From Seribacter sp963934295 (GTDB taxonomy: Bacteria; Verrucomicrobiota; Verrucomicrobiia; Opitutales; Seribacteraceae): DNA of 64,000 nt. The position numbers and the translations under genes are program-made. The notes below the pieces were generated by a model. That model had not been told where the DNA came from. It searched no databases and was given only the letters and a program-made list of their open reading frames with translations. This document shows, piece after piece, positions 43,407 to 52,813 of this stretch. The DNA is taken from contig CAWVXY010000005.1 in assembly GCA_963934295.1 (NCBI GenBank), positions 52,961 through 116,960 of the forward strand, written 5' to 3'. Numbering within the stretch: the first letter of the stretch is position 1; every line of letters begins with the position of its first letter.

Positions 43407-44705
43407 ATGGCCAAAGCAACTAAGATCAACTTTTGCTCCTTCTGCGGAAAACCACAGGGGGAAGTCAAAAAAATGATTGCAGGACCGGCCAATGTTTACA
43501 TCTGTGATTCTTGCGTTCGCGTTTGTAAAACTATTATTGATCGGGAACTCGGAGAAAAACCGGCCCCTAAACAGGAAAGCTCCGGAGAAAAACCGGTATT
43601 TAATCTACAAAGACCAAGTGTGATTAAATCCTTCCTTGACCAACATGTTATTGGACAGGAACATGCAAAAAAAGTCCTCTCCGTTGCCGTTCATAACCAT
43701 TATAAAAGACTGGCATCCGAATTAAATATTGGTGAGAACAAACTCGATCAATTCTCCTCCGGCGAGTTGGATGATGTCGAAATTGAAAAGAGTAATGTTC
43801 TCCTTATCGGTCCTACGGGAAGTGGAAAAACATACCTTGCCCGCACCCTCGCCAGAATGCTCGATGTTCCCTTTGCCATTGCCGATGCCACCACCCTGAC
43901 CGAAGCCGGCTATGTGGGAGATGATGTGGAAAATATTGTCCTCCGGTTGCTTCAGTCTGCTGATCATAATGTGGAAAAAGCACAGTGTGGAATTATTTAT
44001 GTCGATGAGATTGATAAGATTGGGCGAAAAACAGATAATGTTTCCATTACCCGTGATGTATCCGGAGAAGGTGTCCAACAGGCTCTCCTTAAAATTTTAG
44101 AAGGCACTATTTGCAATGTTCCTCCACAAGGTGGAAGGAAACATCCAAACCAGGAATACATCCAATTGGACACGTCTAATATCTTATTTATATGCGGCGG
44201 AGCCTTTGTGGATATCGACCAAATTGTGGAACAACGAACGGGTAGTCGTATGGTTGGATATTCAGCTGAGGCGGCTAAGGAATCCCACGAGTTACTTGCT
44301 GAAGTCAAACCCGAAGATTTAGTCAAATATGGATTGATTCCCGAGTTTATTGGTCGACTTCCTATTGTTTCTGTTCTCGACGAACTTACCCGTCAGGAAC
44401 TCGTTCGAATTTTAAAGGAAACCAAGAATTCTCTTCTCAAACAATACCGTAAACTCTTTCTTATGGAAGGGGCTCACTTACGATTTACTCGGGAAGCAAT
44501 ATTGGCAATTGCTCAACAGGCATTGGAGATGAAAACAGGTGCCCGTGCACTTCGTTCAATTATGGAAACCACTATGCTCGATATCATGTACGACCTTCCA
44601 GCAATAGAAGGAGCCGTTGAGGTTGTAATTAGTGCCGGTGTGGTCAAAGGTAAAGCCAAAGCAAAAATTTCTCCGATTGAACCGGAAAAATTAGACGCCG
44701 CTTAA
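43407..44705 (+). CDS. clpX: ATP-dependent Clp protease ATP-binding subunit ClpX
   Basis: 432 residues. N-terminal zinc-binding domain with CSFCGKP and CDSCVRVC; Walker A GPTGSGKT near 136; Walker B IIYVDEIDKIG near 200; GYVGDDVE substrate-contact (pore) loop; RDVSGEGVQQALLKILEG; sensor II region KTGARALRSIMETTMLD at the C-terminus. The hexameric unfoldase feeds ClpP, encoded immediately upstream. It is convergent with the PcfJ-like gene, 24 bases away. Confidence 0.97.
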   Translation: MAKATKINFCSFCGKPQGEVKKMIAGPANVYICDSCVRVCKTIIDRELGEKPAPKQESSGEKPVFNLQRPSVIKSFLDQHVIGQEHAKKVLSVAVHNHYKRLASELNIGENKLDQFSSGELDDVEIEKSNVLLIGPTGSGKTYLARTLARMLDVPFAIADATTLTEAGYVGDDVENIVLRLLQSADHNVEKAQCGIIYVDEIDKIGRKTDNVSITRDVSGEGVQQALLKILEGTICNVPPQGGRKHPNQEYIQLDTSNILFICGGAFVDIDQIVEQRTGSRMVGYSAEAAKESHELLAEVKPEDLVKYGLIPEFIGRLPIVSVLDELTRQELVRILKETKNSLLKQYRKLFLMEGAHLRFTREAILAIAQQALEMKTGARALRSIMETTMLDIMYDLPAIEGAVEVVISAGVVKGKAKAKISPIEPEKLDAA

Positions 44706-44729
44706 ATCCTTTTATTCTTAAAATTGAAA

Positions 44730-46397
44730 TTAACTCGTTCGCCTCTGAACTTGAGGAAGGAGTTCGGGCGGACCAAAGCGGATAATGATTTCCTGTATTA
44801 ATTGTTTTGGAGTAATCTTTTCCGTAAACCCAAGGGTGTTAAATAAATGGAATAAATAATTCCAGGAAATTTTTAAATAGACCGGGTTTAATGGACATTC
44901 ACGAAAATGAAGGGTTAACCATTTTAACCTAAATACATCCGCTGAGGAAACAACGGAACGCGCGGCCCATTTTTTTGTCTGGCTGATCAGAGACCCAATC
45001 CCCGTTCGCCGGGCAAAGGATTGCAGGGAAGAGAAGGAAATTAATTCAATCCCTCCATCCACCGGTTTCATGGATAAACCAAACTGATCATTCGCGATTG
45101 ATAAAAAACCATGACTGCATCCCAGTCGATTAAATACCTCAGCCAGGGGAGTCTTTCGAAAAAAGCCCGGCTTTTCCTTGGCGTACTTTTCCAATTGTTC
45201 AAGGTCAAGAAATTGATCCCAGGTTGATTTCTGGCTAAACAAGGGTTCATCAATCACCTTTACCATATTATGCTCGAGCAGAGAGGAAATGGTATCCGGA
45301 TCGAGCCATTTATCCACCACACATAAACGCCCGATTTTTCCATCCCGATAAGCACACCAGGCCAGACTATTGGATCTTACTTTGTCCTTAATTTCCAAGT
45401 CCTCCTGCAAAGCAAGCCATTGAGGTTCCTGCTGTCCAAACTCCCCCACCGTGACCATGACCTGCTCCCCACAATCCGCTACTCCGAAATGTCTCCAGTT
45501 TTTATTTTCGGATACTTCGAGTATAGAATTTCCCCCCTCCCCAACCGGATCGAATCGAAAATCCGGTTTTTCCTCAAGCACACCCATTCGCTCCGGTTTG
45601 GAAAGATCAAAGAATTGAAAATTATTTTCCGGCATGTAGCCACCGCCTACAATTCCACGAATGTCCTTCATTTTGAGAAATTCTTCAATATATCCATGAA
45701 ATAAACTATCCGGTTTCTCATTGGCAAAACCCTTGGCCTCCCCAATCAATCCATTATTCACAATGAAGGTAAGATGTGGTTTTAATCGGGTACCGGATGG
45801 TTGGAGAACTGGTTCCCGAAGGGAATACATCACATCTGCCTGCTTCCCCCCTTCATTCCCACAATGATGCATGGCAATGGCCTCTTGTTTGGATCTGCCC
45901 TCAATAATTTTGTACCATCCCCATCCATCGGGACAGGAATGGGCCAATTCCCCATCCGTGCAAAACCTGCTAAGTCTTGAATTATCCAATAATTTTGCTT
46001 CAATTTTTAGAAAATCTTCCAGAACTTGTCTGGCCGAACGGGGAATTGATTTTCCATCAATCAAATCATAAAATGGATAATCCATCATGGATGGATGGGA
46101 ATGAACTTCCTGAACACCATAAAAATGTTCCCATACCTGCTGGGTGAAGAATTGAAAATCTTCCCGGATACGACCACCTGTCCATCCTTCCAGCTTACGC
46201 CTTCTTTTCTTTTTCCATTTTATGGAATGAAAATTCGGATTCCCCCGGTTTTCCACCAGGGCAAGTCTTTGTAGGATGGAAAGATACCATATAATTCGAT
46301 CGTCTTTGCATAGATATTCCATGGACCATTTAACAGCATCTTGAAACACAACTTTTTGATCACCCATTCGGACCGAGGTTCCCAAATCCCGAAACAT
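44730..46397 (-). CDS. PcfJ-like protein of unknown function
   Basis: About 555 residues from the ATG at 46397 (a TTG at 46424 adds nine, mostly basic). The centre holds a PcfJ-like motif: AIAMHHCGNEGGKQADVMYSL then PHLTFIVNNGLIGEAKGFAN near 200-260; PcfJ proteins carry an MHHC-x-Y with downstream T-x-E and Q-G-N-P elements. The N-terminus is Lys/Arg-rich (KWKKKRRRKLEGW). The C-terminal half is mostly helical and Trp-rich with no further domain I know. PcfJ occurs on plasmids and in phages, but this copy sits alone between clpX and a subtilase, with no mobile gene near it. Function unknown. Confidence 0.55.
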   Translation of the reverse strand: MFRDLGTSVRMGDQKVVFQDAVKWSMEYLCKDDRIIWYLSILQRLALVENRGNPNFHSIKWKKKRRRKLEGWTGGRIREDFQFFTQQVWEHFYGVQEVHSHPSMMDYPFYDLIDGKSIPRSARQVLEDFLKIEAKLLDNSRLSRFCTDGELAHSCPDGWGWYKIIEGRSKQEAIAMHHCGNEGGKQADVMYSLREPVLQPSGTRLKPHLTFIVNNGLIGEAKGFANEKPDSLFHGYIEEFLKMKDIRGIVGGGYMPENNFQFFDLSKPERMGVLEEKPDFRFDPVGEGGNSILEVSENKNWRHFGVADCGEQVMVTVGEFGQQEPQWLALQEDLEIKDKVRSNSLAWCAYRDGKIGRLCVVDKWLDPDTISSLLEHNMVKVIDEPLFSQKSTWDQFLDLEQLEKYAKEKPGFFRKTPLAEVFNRLGCSHGFLSIANDQFGLSMKPVDGGIELISFSSLQSFARRTGIGSLISQTKKWAARSVVSSADVFRLKWLTLHFRECPLNPVYLKISWNYLFHLFNTLGFTEKITPKQLIQEIIIRFGPPELLPQVQRRTS

Positions 46398-46518
46398 GGA
46401 TAAATATCTCTTTTTACGACTCAACTTCTAAGCATAGCGCAAAAAATGACATTCCACCAAAAAGTTTTATTTCTTTTATTAGATTTATCTCTTCAGAATT
46501 TATCCAAAAAAAAAATTA

Positions 46519-48168
46519 TCAGTCGGGAAGTGAAATAGTACTGACCCGGGTATTATTCTCCGGGTTGATATCAGTCTGTCCACCCAATCGGAGTTGTGAT
46601 GAAATCCTTACCCCTTTGCCCGACTCTCCACTTCCATCCAGAAATAATTTTTCACTCCTTGTTTCCCCGGGGTTTAAATTATTAAAAATATAATTTTTCA
46701 CCACTCCCCGATATTCCACTTCCAAACTGACATTGTTAAGCCAGGCAGTCCCCTGGTTTTGCACTGATACAAGAAATGGAGTGGTCCCTCCTTTCATTTC
46801 CTCGGGATCAAAATAATACCCGACAATCGCACCGTCATGTAAATCGGGAACATTCCGATTTTCAATCCGTCCGACGTTTAAAATGCCGTTTCCAGTAAAT
46901 TCATCAAAGCCCGGCTTCTCGGATTCGTTGGAATATTTATAGAGTAATTCAATCGTTTGATCAGGTGAAAGGTTGGGGTTTTTCGAAATCTCCGCGGCCA
47001 AGGCACCACTGACAAATGCAGTGGCTGTGGATGTCCCGCTAAAGGAGACAAAGCCTTCATCCTCCCACGCGGTAAATACACCCACCCCGGGTGCGGCAAT
47101 ATCCACCCCATCCCCATAATTGGCAAAGGTGGATTGCCTACCATTGGCATCGACCGAGGTGACCCCGACCACATTTTCAAATTTTGCCGGGTAGGATACT
47201 CCTTTCACTCCTTCATTACCGACCGCGGCCACAACAATTGCACCCCGCTCGCGGGCATAATCAACCGCGTTTTTTAGCACTGTACTCCCTCCCGTTCCAC
47301 CGAGGCTCAAATTGATTACCTGAGCCCCCCGGTTTGCCGCTTCCACAATTCCCTTGGCCACAGTAAAAGAATCACCCTCCCCTTCCCCATCAAGTACTCG
47401 AACGGAAAGTAGGGATGCAGATGGAGAGACTCCCCATTTACCCAGATCATTCCCCGCAATAATCGATGCAATCGCAGTGCCATGCCCTTTGGAGCTCCCC
47501 CCACCCCCAATCAGATCAATTTCATCTATAGACACGCCATTCAAATTGGAATGTGTTTGATCGATCCCTGAGTCAAGAATAGCCACCTTTACCCCCCTGC
47601 CCCAATCCTGTCTGTCTTGGGGAGTACCCATCCAGTCATCTGCACTGGAACCAAATCCTTTCTCCCCTTCGAGGAATTCAGCACGGGGTAATTCAGGTGC
47701 TCGGACCCGGTAATTATAATGAGGTTCTTCCCCATTATCCGTTTTATCAAAATACTGGGATGCTTTTCCCAAATCGGAAACTCTTAATCGAACCGTTTTC
47801 AATTCTGCCGATCGGTCTCTCACTATAAATCCATTCGCTTTTGCCTCCTTAAGGAATGCCTGCATGTCTTGGGTGGTGGCAAATCCGAGAGTCAAGTCTT
47901 CAAGTACCGGTGAATCCATTAACATACTCAAATCGAGCTCCCGTTCGCTCTGTCTGGGAAAAAAAGGTTCTTCTTTTAGGTTTTGTTGGGAATTGGAAAG
48001 AGGAACCCTTTTTTCGGTTTGGTCTGTAGCTTCTTGCGAGTTGAGAGTTTGCACAATTTCACTAGAGTCTTTATTAAAAGATTCCCATAATGTAAAACCC
48101 AGCAATACAAAAAGTAAGAGACCGAATCCAATTAACAAACGATTGAACATAATCCTTAATTTTGTCAT
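46519..48168 (-). CDS. Membrane-anchored or exported S8 family subtilisin-like protease
   Basis: About 549 residues from the ATG at 48168 (a TTG upstream is less likely). A single membrane segment near the N-terminus (LLIGFGLLLFVLLGFTLW) is followed by a linker/propeptide-like region. The peptidase domain has its triad: Asp in VAILDSGIDQTH near 199, His in KGHGTAIASI near 228 and Ser in FSGTSTATAFVSGA near 378, with the oxyanion Asn in AAVGNEG. The final ~120 residues (INQG-like VSVQNQGTAWLNNVSLEVEY) form a beta-sandwich of the CARDB type. It is probably periplasmic or secreted. It is divergent from the FAD oxidoreductase. Confidence 0.88.
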   Translation of the reverse strand: MTKLRIMFNRLLIGFGLLLFVLLGFTLWESFNKDSSEIVQTLNSQEATDQTEKRVPLSNSQQNLKEEPFFPRQSERELDLSMLMDSPVLEDLTLGFATTQDMQAFLKEAKANGFIVRDRSAELKTVRLRVSDLGKASQYFDKTDNGEEPHYNYRVRAPELPRAEFLEGEKGFGSSADDWMGTPQDRQDWGRGVKVAILDSGIDQTHSNLNGVSIDEIDLIGGGGSSKGHGTAIASIIAGNDLGKWGVSPSASLLSVRVLDGEGEGDSFTVAKGIVEAANRGAQVINLSLGGTGGSTVLKNAVDYARERGAIVVAAVGNEGVKGVSYPAKFENVVGVTSVDANGRQSTFANYGDGVDIAAPGVGVFTAWEDEGFVSFSGTSTATAFVSGALAAEISKNPNLSPDQTIELLYKYSNESEKPGFDEFTGNGILNVGRIENRNVPDLHDGAIVGYYFDPEEMKGGTTPFLVSVQNQGTAWLNNVSLEVEYRGVVKNYIFNNLNPGETRSEKLFLDGSGESGKGVRISSQLRLGGQTDINPENNTRVSTISLPD

Positions 48169-48215
48169 TCCCCGACTGGGTCGCAAGGAGATTTACAATT
48201 TGATTCATTTTCACC

Positions 48216-49220
48216 ATGACTGACTTTATTATCGTTGGGCATGGACTTGCGGGTTCTGTAATGGCTCATTATCTTATTGCCCGTGGGCAAAAAGTTACGG
48301 TGATCGATGCCGGCCTACCCCATTCTGCAAGTGCTGTTTCCGTGGGCTTGGTCAATCCGTTAATCGGACCAAAACTCAATCCTCCTTTCATGATTAATGA
48401 ATGCCTAATGGAAAATGAATTATTTTTCAGACAGTGCGAACGGGCATGGGGAAAAACCTTTTACCGTTCTATCCCACTTCATCGTGTTTTCATTTCCCAG
48501 AAACAAAAAAACACCTGGAATGAAATGGAAAAAAATCCCGATTTCAGTGAATTTCAAAATGGGCAACGGAGCACTGCTCATTATGAGGAAATGGGCATAC
48601 AAGCTCCCCTAGGTGCAGGGATCACAAAGAATGCCTGGCAACTCGATGTGCCCCGTTTTCTTCAAGCGAGTAAAGAATATTTAATTAGAAAAAAGGCATG
48701 GAAAAATTCTTCTTTTGAGATGAGAAATCAACAAGACTCCCCGAAAATTATTTTCTGTGAAGGTTTTCGGGTGCTTGAAAATCCATGGTTTAAAGATCTT
48801 CCCTTTGCTCCGGCCAGGGGAGAAGTTTTGACCGTTCAATCTGGAATTGATTTGGCACTGAGCAATGGTTCGTGGTATCTACCGGGCTTTGGAGATTATG
48901 CCCACTTGGGCTCCACATGGGATCATCAAAATCTGGTATCCGGCCCGACTGAAAAGGGGAAAAAAGAAATATTAGAAAAATGTGATTTTTTTGATTTCAG
49001 TAAAAAAGATTTCCCCCAACATATAAGCGGTGTTCGATCCGGGACTAAAGATAGGCATCCGATTATTGGAGTCCACCCGAACCATAAAAATTTATTTCTT
49101 TTTAATGGTTTTGGATCAAGAGGAACTTCAACCATTCCACACTATGCAAAAATAATGACTGATTTTCTTTTGAATAATCACCCCCTGCCATCCGAGGCAA
49201 ATTTAAATCGGTTTAAATAA
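48216..49220 (+). CDS. MnmC(o)-like FAD-dependent (DAO) oxidoreductase
   Basis: 334 residues. N-terminal dinucleotide motif IIVGHGLAGSVMAHYL (residues 5-20) and VTVIDAGL. The C-terminal segment HISGVRSGTKDRHPIIG and LFLFNGFGSRGTSTIP matches the G-R-x-T-x-D-x-P--G / G-GSRG signature of the oxidase half of MnmC, which removes the carboxymethyl group from cmnm5(s2)U34 of tRNA. Other DAO enzymes share the fold, so the assignment rests on that signature and on the next gene, a YtqB/MnmM-type methyltransferase 10 bases downstream, which would supply the second MnmC activity. It lacks any fused methylase domain. Confidence 0.78.
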   Translation: MTDFIIVGHGLAGSVMAHYLIARGQKVTVIDAGLPHSASAVSVGLVNPLIGPKLNPPFMINECLMENELFFRQCERAWGKTFYRSIPLHRVFISQKQKNTWNEMEKNPDFSEFQNGQRSTAHYEEMGIQAPLGAGITKNAWQLDVPRFLQASKEYLIRKKAWKNSSFEMRNQQDSPKIIFCEGFRVLENPWFKDLPFAPARGEVLTVQSGIDLALSNGSWYLPGFGDYAHLGSTWDHQNLVSGPTEKGKKEILEKCDFFDFSKKDFPQHISGVRSGTKDRHPIIGVHPNHKNLFLFNGFGSRGTSTIPHYAKIMTDFLLNNHPLPSEANLNRFK

Positions 49221-49230
49221 TTAAAAATTG

Positions 49231-49815
49231 ATGAGATTGACTGAACAGGCACACAGGGAACTGGATAAGATTATTCATGCCGGAGATTTCGTAATAGATG
49301 CAACTTTGGGTAATGGATACGATACTCAATTCCTTGCCCAAAAAGTCGGGAATGACGGAGGAGTCTATGCCTTTGATATTCAAAAAGAATCAATCGAACA
49401 AAGCACCCGCTTGCTGGAAAAGCACCAACTCCTAAGCCGGGTAATTTTTACTCAATCCTGCCATAGTAAAATGCTTGAGCATGTACCAGTTACCATGCTC
49501 GGGAAGATTAAAGCGGTCATCTTTAACCTTGGATATTTACCCGGGGGAGATAAAAAAATTATCACACAACCCGACTCCACATTGTCTGCCCTCAAACAGG
49601 CCCATCTTTGTTTATCCGATGATGGAATCATATCCCTGATCGCCTATCGTGGACATGATGGAGGGCAGCGGGAATTCGAAGAAATTGAAAAACTTACAGA
49701 AAAGGAAAACTGGTCTGTTCAAAAAAAACCAAGTAACCAGGCACCGGATTCACCTGTGCTCTTTTTAATTGGTAAAGCTCACAGGGGAGCCGATGGATCA
49801 ACTTCTAATTCGTAA
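49231..49815 (+). CDS. mnmM: YtqB/MnmM-type SAM methyltransferase (tRNA nm5U34 methylation)
   Basis: 194 residues from the ATG at 49231. Class I SAM-binding motif VIDATLGNGYDTQFLAQ near 22, acidic strand YAFDIQKESI near 46, and the YtqB signature FNLGYLPGGDKKI near 95, with YRGHDGGQREFEEI near 130. In Bacillus, YtqB (MnmM) methylates nm5(s2)U34 of tRNA to mnm5(s2)U34. It lies 10 bases after an MnmC(o)-like oxidoreductase gene, which would make the nm5U substrate. Its 3' end overlaps the convergent fabV gene by 37 bases. Confidence 0.78.
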   Translation: MRLTEQAHRELDKIIHAGDFVIDATLGNGYDTQFLAQKVGNDGGVYAFDIQKESIEQSTRLLEKHQLLSRVIFTQSCHSKMLEHVPVTMLGKIKAVIFNLGYLPGGDKKIITQPDSTLSALKQAHLCLSDDGIISLIAYRGHDGGQREFEEIEKLTEKENWSVQKKPSNQAPDSPVLFLIGKAHRGADGSTSNS

Positions 49816-50966
49816 TTAACATCTTTTCTGCCAAACCCGAATAATTTTAAAAATTCTTCCTGATATAAGCCAAAACTGGTTAATTCCTTCAAGTTTTCAG
49901 TGGTTATGCTTGGCCAAATCTCAATTATTTTTTCCTGAACTACCGGATCCATTTCCCAGTCATCCAAACGGATTCGATTTTCCTCGTCCACCAAAGTGTC
50001 ACCCTCCCCGTAGAGACGATCTTTAAATAACCTACAGGTCTGCTCAATACATCCTTCATGCGTGCCCATCTCCGTCATAATTTTATAAAGAATAGAGACA
50101 TATAACGGAACAACAGGAATCGCAGAACTTGCCTGAGTTACCAGTGCCTTGTTTACGGATACAAAGGCTTTCCCCGAACCGGCATTTCCCATCTTCTCTG
50201 AAATTCGGGCAGCGGAGTTCTCCAAATGTAATTTAGCCCGTCCAATGGTTCCATTTCTATATATAGGCTGGGTTACCTGTGGTCCAATATATGAGTAAGC
50301 AATATTTAAGCAGTTGGGTGAAAGTAAACCAGCGTCGAGTAAAACATCTGTCCAACTTTCCCAATCCTCGCCTCCCATCACTTTTTCTGTTTGAATAATT
50401 TCTTCATCAGATGCCGGGTCGATCGTAACTTCTTTCACTTCCTGTTTATCTGTATCCAAGGTCTTGTTTTTATAAATTGCCCCAATTGGTTTCAGGCAGG
50501 CCCGGTAAGATACACCATCTTTGGGATCTGTGCGTCGAGGGGAAGCCAGGCTATAAATGACCAAATCAAACTGCCCCCCAAATTCCTTTGCCTTGGCCAC
50601 CACTTCATCTTTGATCTCGTTTGAAAAAGCGTCCCCATTTATATCCTCTGCTCGTAATCCTTCCTCTTGTGCAAACTTGCAAAAAGCTTGGGAATTATAA
50701 AACCCTGCACTTGCAGTTCTTTCTCCCGCGGGAGGTCTTTCAAAATAAACTCCAAGGGTATCTGCACCGCATGAAAAAGCCGCAGAAATCCGGGAAGATA
50801 AGCCATATCCGGTTGAAGAGCCAATCACTAAGACACGTTTAGGTTTTTGAGCGTGAATAATTTCCTGGCTTTTTGCATAGGCTACCTGTTCACGAATATT
50901 CTCCAGACAACCAGTCGGGTGAGAGGTTATACATACGAAGCCTTTAATTCTTGGTTTAATGATCAT
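49779..50966 (-). CDS. fabV: FabV-type enoyl-[acyl-carrier-protein] / trans-2-enoyl-CoA reductase (NADH)
   Basis: 395 residues, typical FabV/TER length. The N-terminal signature VITSHPTGC (here VCITSHPTGCLENI) and the NADH fold VLVIGSSTGYGLSSRI near 45 with YFERPPAGERTASAG near 75 are diagnostic. The long catalytic motif Y236-x8-K245 lies within IYRNGTIGRAK, after YSYIGPQVTQP. It performs the last reduction of the fatty-acid elongation cycle and is resistant to triclosan in other bacteria. ATG at 50966. It is single and has an unusual 37-base antisense overlap with the methyltransferase gene. Confidence 0.95.
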   Translation of the reverse strand: MIIKPRIKGFVCITSHPTGCLENIREQVAYAKSQEIIHAQKPKRVLVIGSSTGYGLSSRISAAFSCGADTLGVYFERPPAGERTASAGFYNSQAFCKFAQEEGLRAEDINGDAFSNEIKDEVVAKAKEFGGQFDLVIYSLASPRRTDPKDGVSYRACLKPIGAIYKNKTLDTDKQEVKEVTIDPASDEEIIQTEKVMGGEDWESWTDVLLDAGLLSPNCLNIAYSYIGPQVTQPIYRNGTIGRAKLHLENSAARISEKMGNAGSGKAFVSVNKALVTQASSAIPVVPLYVSILYKIMTEMGTHEGCIEQTCRLFKDRLYGEGDTLVDEENRIRLDDWEMDPVVQEKIIEIWPSITTENLKELTSFGLYQEEFLKLFGFGRKDVNYELEVDPSAPL

Positions 50967-51067
50967 TTATATATGAATTACTTTTTTTTAAAATATATGG
51001 TAAATTGAAAGGTATGATTTACATACCATTGATTCATCGTTAGTAGAAGATCAATATTTATACAACT

Positions 51068-51463
51068 GTGCCGTCCAAACATTCAAATTATAAAAAATTA
51101 ACTTCTTTTAATGAAAGAAGGTTACTTGCGAATTTCCTCGAATTGCCCATGGGGGAAGACTTAAGCAAGCACCGCGACCCCCTGAGCATGAAAGAATTAA
51201 TTGAAAAAACCTGGGCTAACTGGGGGATGGGGGAAGAAAAAACTCCCGAACAATCAATATCAGAAAATTGGCAGAAAATTGTCGGAAAAAAACTTTTTAT
51301 GAAATGTGCCCCCGAAAGGCTTCAACCATCAAGTGGAATGCTCTATGTCAAAACCTCTGGTGGTCCCGTTAAACAGGAACTTTCTTTTCAAAAGAAAAAA
51401 ATTCTCGACAAAATCAAACAATTGGAAGGTTGCGGCAAAGTTAAAGATCTTAAATTTACCTAA
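51068..51463 (+). CDS. DUF721 / DciA-like protein
   Basis: 131 residues, GTG start. The DUF721 core is near the C-terminus: ISENWQKIVGKKLFMKCAPERL, LYVKTSGGPVKQELSFQKKKILDKIKQL. DciA is the ancestral replicative-helicase loader/helper that interacts with DnaB. The N-terminal ~60 residues are charged and probably disordered. It is weakly conserved, so a different DUF721 role is possible. It is divergent from fabV and convergent with the peptide transporter gene, 18 bases apart. Confidence 0.75.
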   Translation: MPSKHSNYKKLTSFNERRLLANFLELPMGEDLSKHRDPLSMKELIEKTWANWGMGEEKTPEQSISENWQKIVGKKLFMKCAPERLQPSSGMLYVKTSGGPVKQELSFQKKKILDKIKQLEGCGKVKDLKFT

Positions 51464-51481
51464 TAGTAAACCGATCAGCTC

Positions 51482-52807
51482 CTACTCATGAAGGTATGTT
51501 TTTTCCCGATACCTCATGGCAACCGGAATGTATATAATTGCAGTGAACAACATAACTCCGGCAAAGAATAAATAATAGGCAGGCCCTTCTAACTTACTCG
51601 ACCCGTCTTCGTTCAGAATAAAAATATTCACCAGACTGGTAAATAAATTACCTAGGGCAACGGAGGCCATAAAAAGCCCAAAAATTAAGGATTTCATGGT
51701 ACGGGGTGCCTGTGTGTAGGAAAATTCCAGACAGGTTACTGAGATCATTACTTCCGCTGCAGTTAGCAATAAATAGGAGAGTAATTGCCATCCGATTCCA
51801 GGAGTTTCCCCCAAGCCAATTCGATATTCAATCCAGGCGGGAATCAAAAAAGATGGAACCACAAGAAAAAAACCAATCCCTATCTTGCGTAAGGGAGTGA
51901 GAGGAAAAAAACGATTGATCGCTGGATATAAGACCCAGGAGAAAAGGGGAATGAAGATAATGATTAATGCTGGATTAATTGCCTGGATTTGAGAAGACAA
52001 CCATTCTATCCCCAGGAAGTTACGGTCCATTTGTTCCGCCTGAAAGACCCATTTCGAAGCAGTTTGGTCAAATAATGCCCAGAACATGGCAACCATTAGA
52101 TATATGACCATGAGTTTTCCCATTGTATTCAATCCGTTGGAGGAAAAAGTTTCCCGTATAAACTCGGAACCACGGGCGGGAATATGGGCAAAATCATGAC
52201 GCCCGGCCCAAAAAACTAAAGTGGCAATCAACATAAGTAATCCCGGCACGCCAAACGCAACCCCGGGTCCGTAATTTTCTAAAAGCCAGGGAGTTAAAAG
52301 AGTGGAAGCAAATGCACCTAAATTAATCGAAAGATAAAACCAACCATAAATCTTTTCCAAAAGTCCACCATTCTTGGATCCAAACTGATCGCCAACATGT
52401 GCTGAAACACAACCTTTGATTCCTCCCGCACCGATTGCAATTAAGCTTAATCCAGTCATTAAGCCAAATCGGGTTTCGTCCAATGCCAAGGATAAATGAC
52501 CAAGACAATAGACAATCGATAAATAAATAATGGTTTTATATTTCCCGAGAAAGGCATCGGCTAAAAAAGAACCGAGTAAAGGGGTGAAATAAACTGCGGT
52601 TACAAATGTATGTACCCAGACTGTTGCTTCACCCTCTGACATATAATCCGGATTGCCTGTTTCATCCAAAAGAAATTGAGTCATAAAAACAGCAAGAATG
52701 GTCTTCATGCCATAAAAAGAAAAACGTTCGGCTGCTTCGTTCCCAATTATATATGGAATTCCGGTTGGTAGAACGGAAGTTTTTTGAGGTACACTACGGT
52801 ATGGCAT
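51482..52807 (-). CDS. POT/PTR family proton-dependent oligopeptide transporter
   Basis: 441 residues with about 12-14 membrane helices. Family signatures are clear: NEAAERFSFYGMK near 23 (the ExxERFxYYG motif of helix 1), LLGSFLADAFLGKYKTI near 85 (PTR motif 1), and AGGIKGCVSAHVGDQFG near 128 (PTR motif 2). POT transporters import di- and tripeptides with protons. Peptides are then cut by cytosolic peptidases such as the M29 enzyme in this window. It is followed 6 bases upstream on the same strand by a small membrane/coiled-coil gene. Confidence 0.9.
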   Translation of the reverse strand: MPYRSVPQKTSVLPTGIPYIIGNEAAERFSFYGMKTILAVFMTQFLLDETGNPDYMSEGEATVWVHTFVTAVYFTPLLGSFLADAFLGKYKTIIYLSIVYCLGHLSLALDETRFGLMTGLSLIAIGAGGIKGCVSAHVGDQFGSKNGGLLEKIYGWFYLSINLGAFASTLLTPWLLENYGPGVAFGVPGLLMLIATLVFWAGRHDFAHIPARGSEFIRETFSSNGLNTMGKLMVIYLMVAMFWALFDQTASKWVFQAEQMDRNFLGIEWLSSQIQAINPALIIIFIPLFSWVLYPAINRFFPLTPLRKIGIGFFLVVPSFLIPAWIEYRIGLGETPGIGWQLLSYLLLTAAEVMISVTCLEFSYTQAPRTMKSLIFGLFMASVALGNLFTSLVNIFILNEDGSSKLEGPAYYLFFAGVMLFTAIIYIPVAMRYREKTYLHE

Positions 52808-52813
52808 AACTGA

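Noticed and set aside
44730..48168. Horizontally acquired island around the PcfJ-like and subtilase genes
   Set aside because: The stretch looks slightly richer in C and G runs, but no boundaries, repeats or mobility genes are visible, and composition was not computed.
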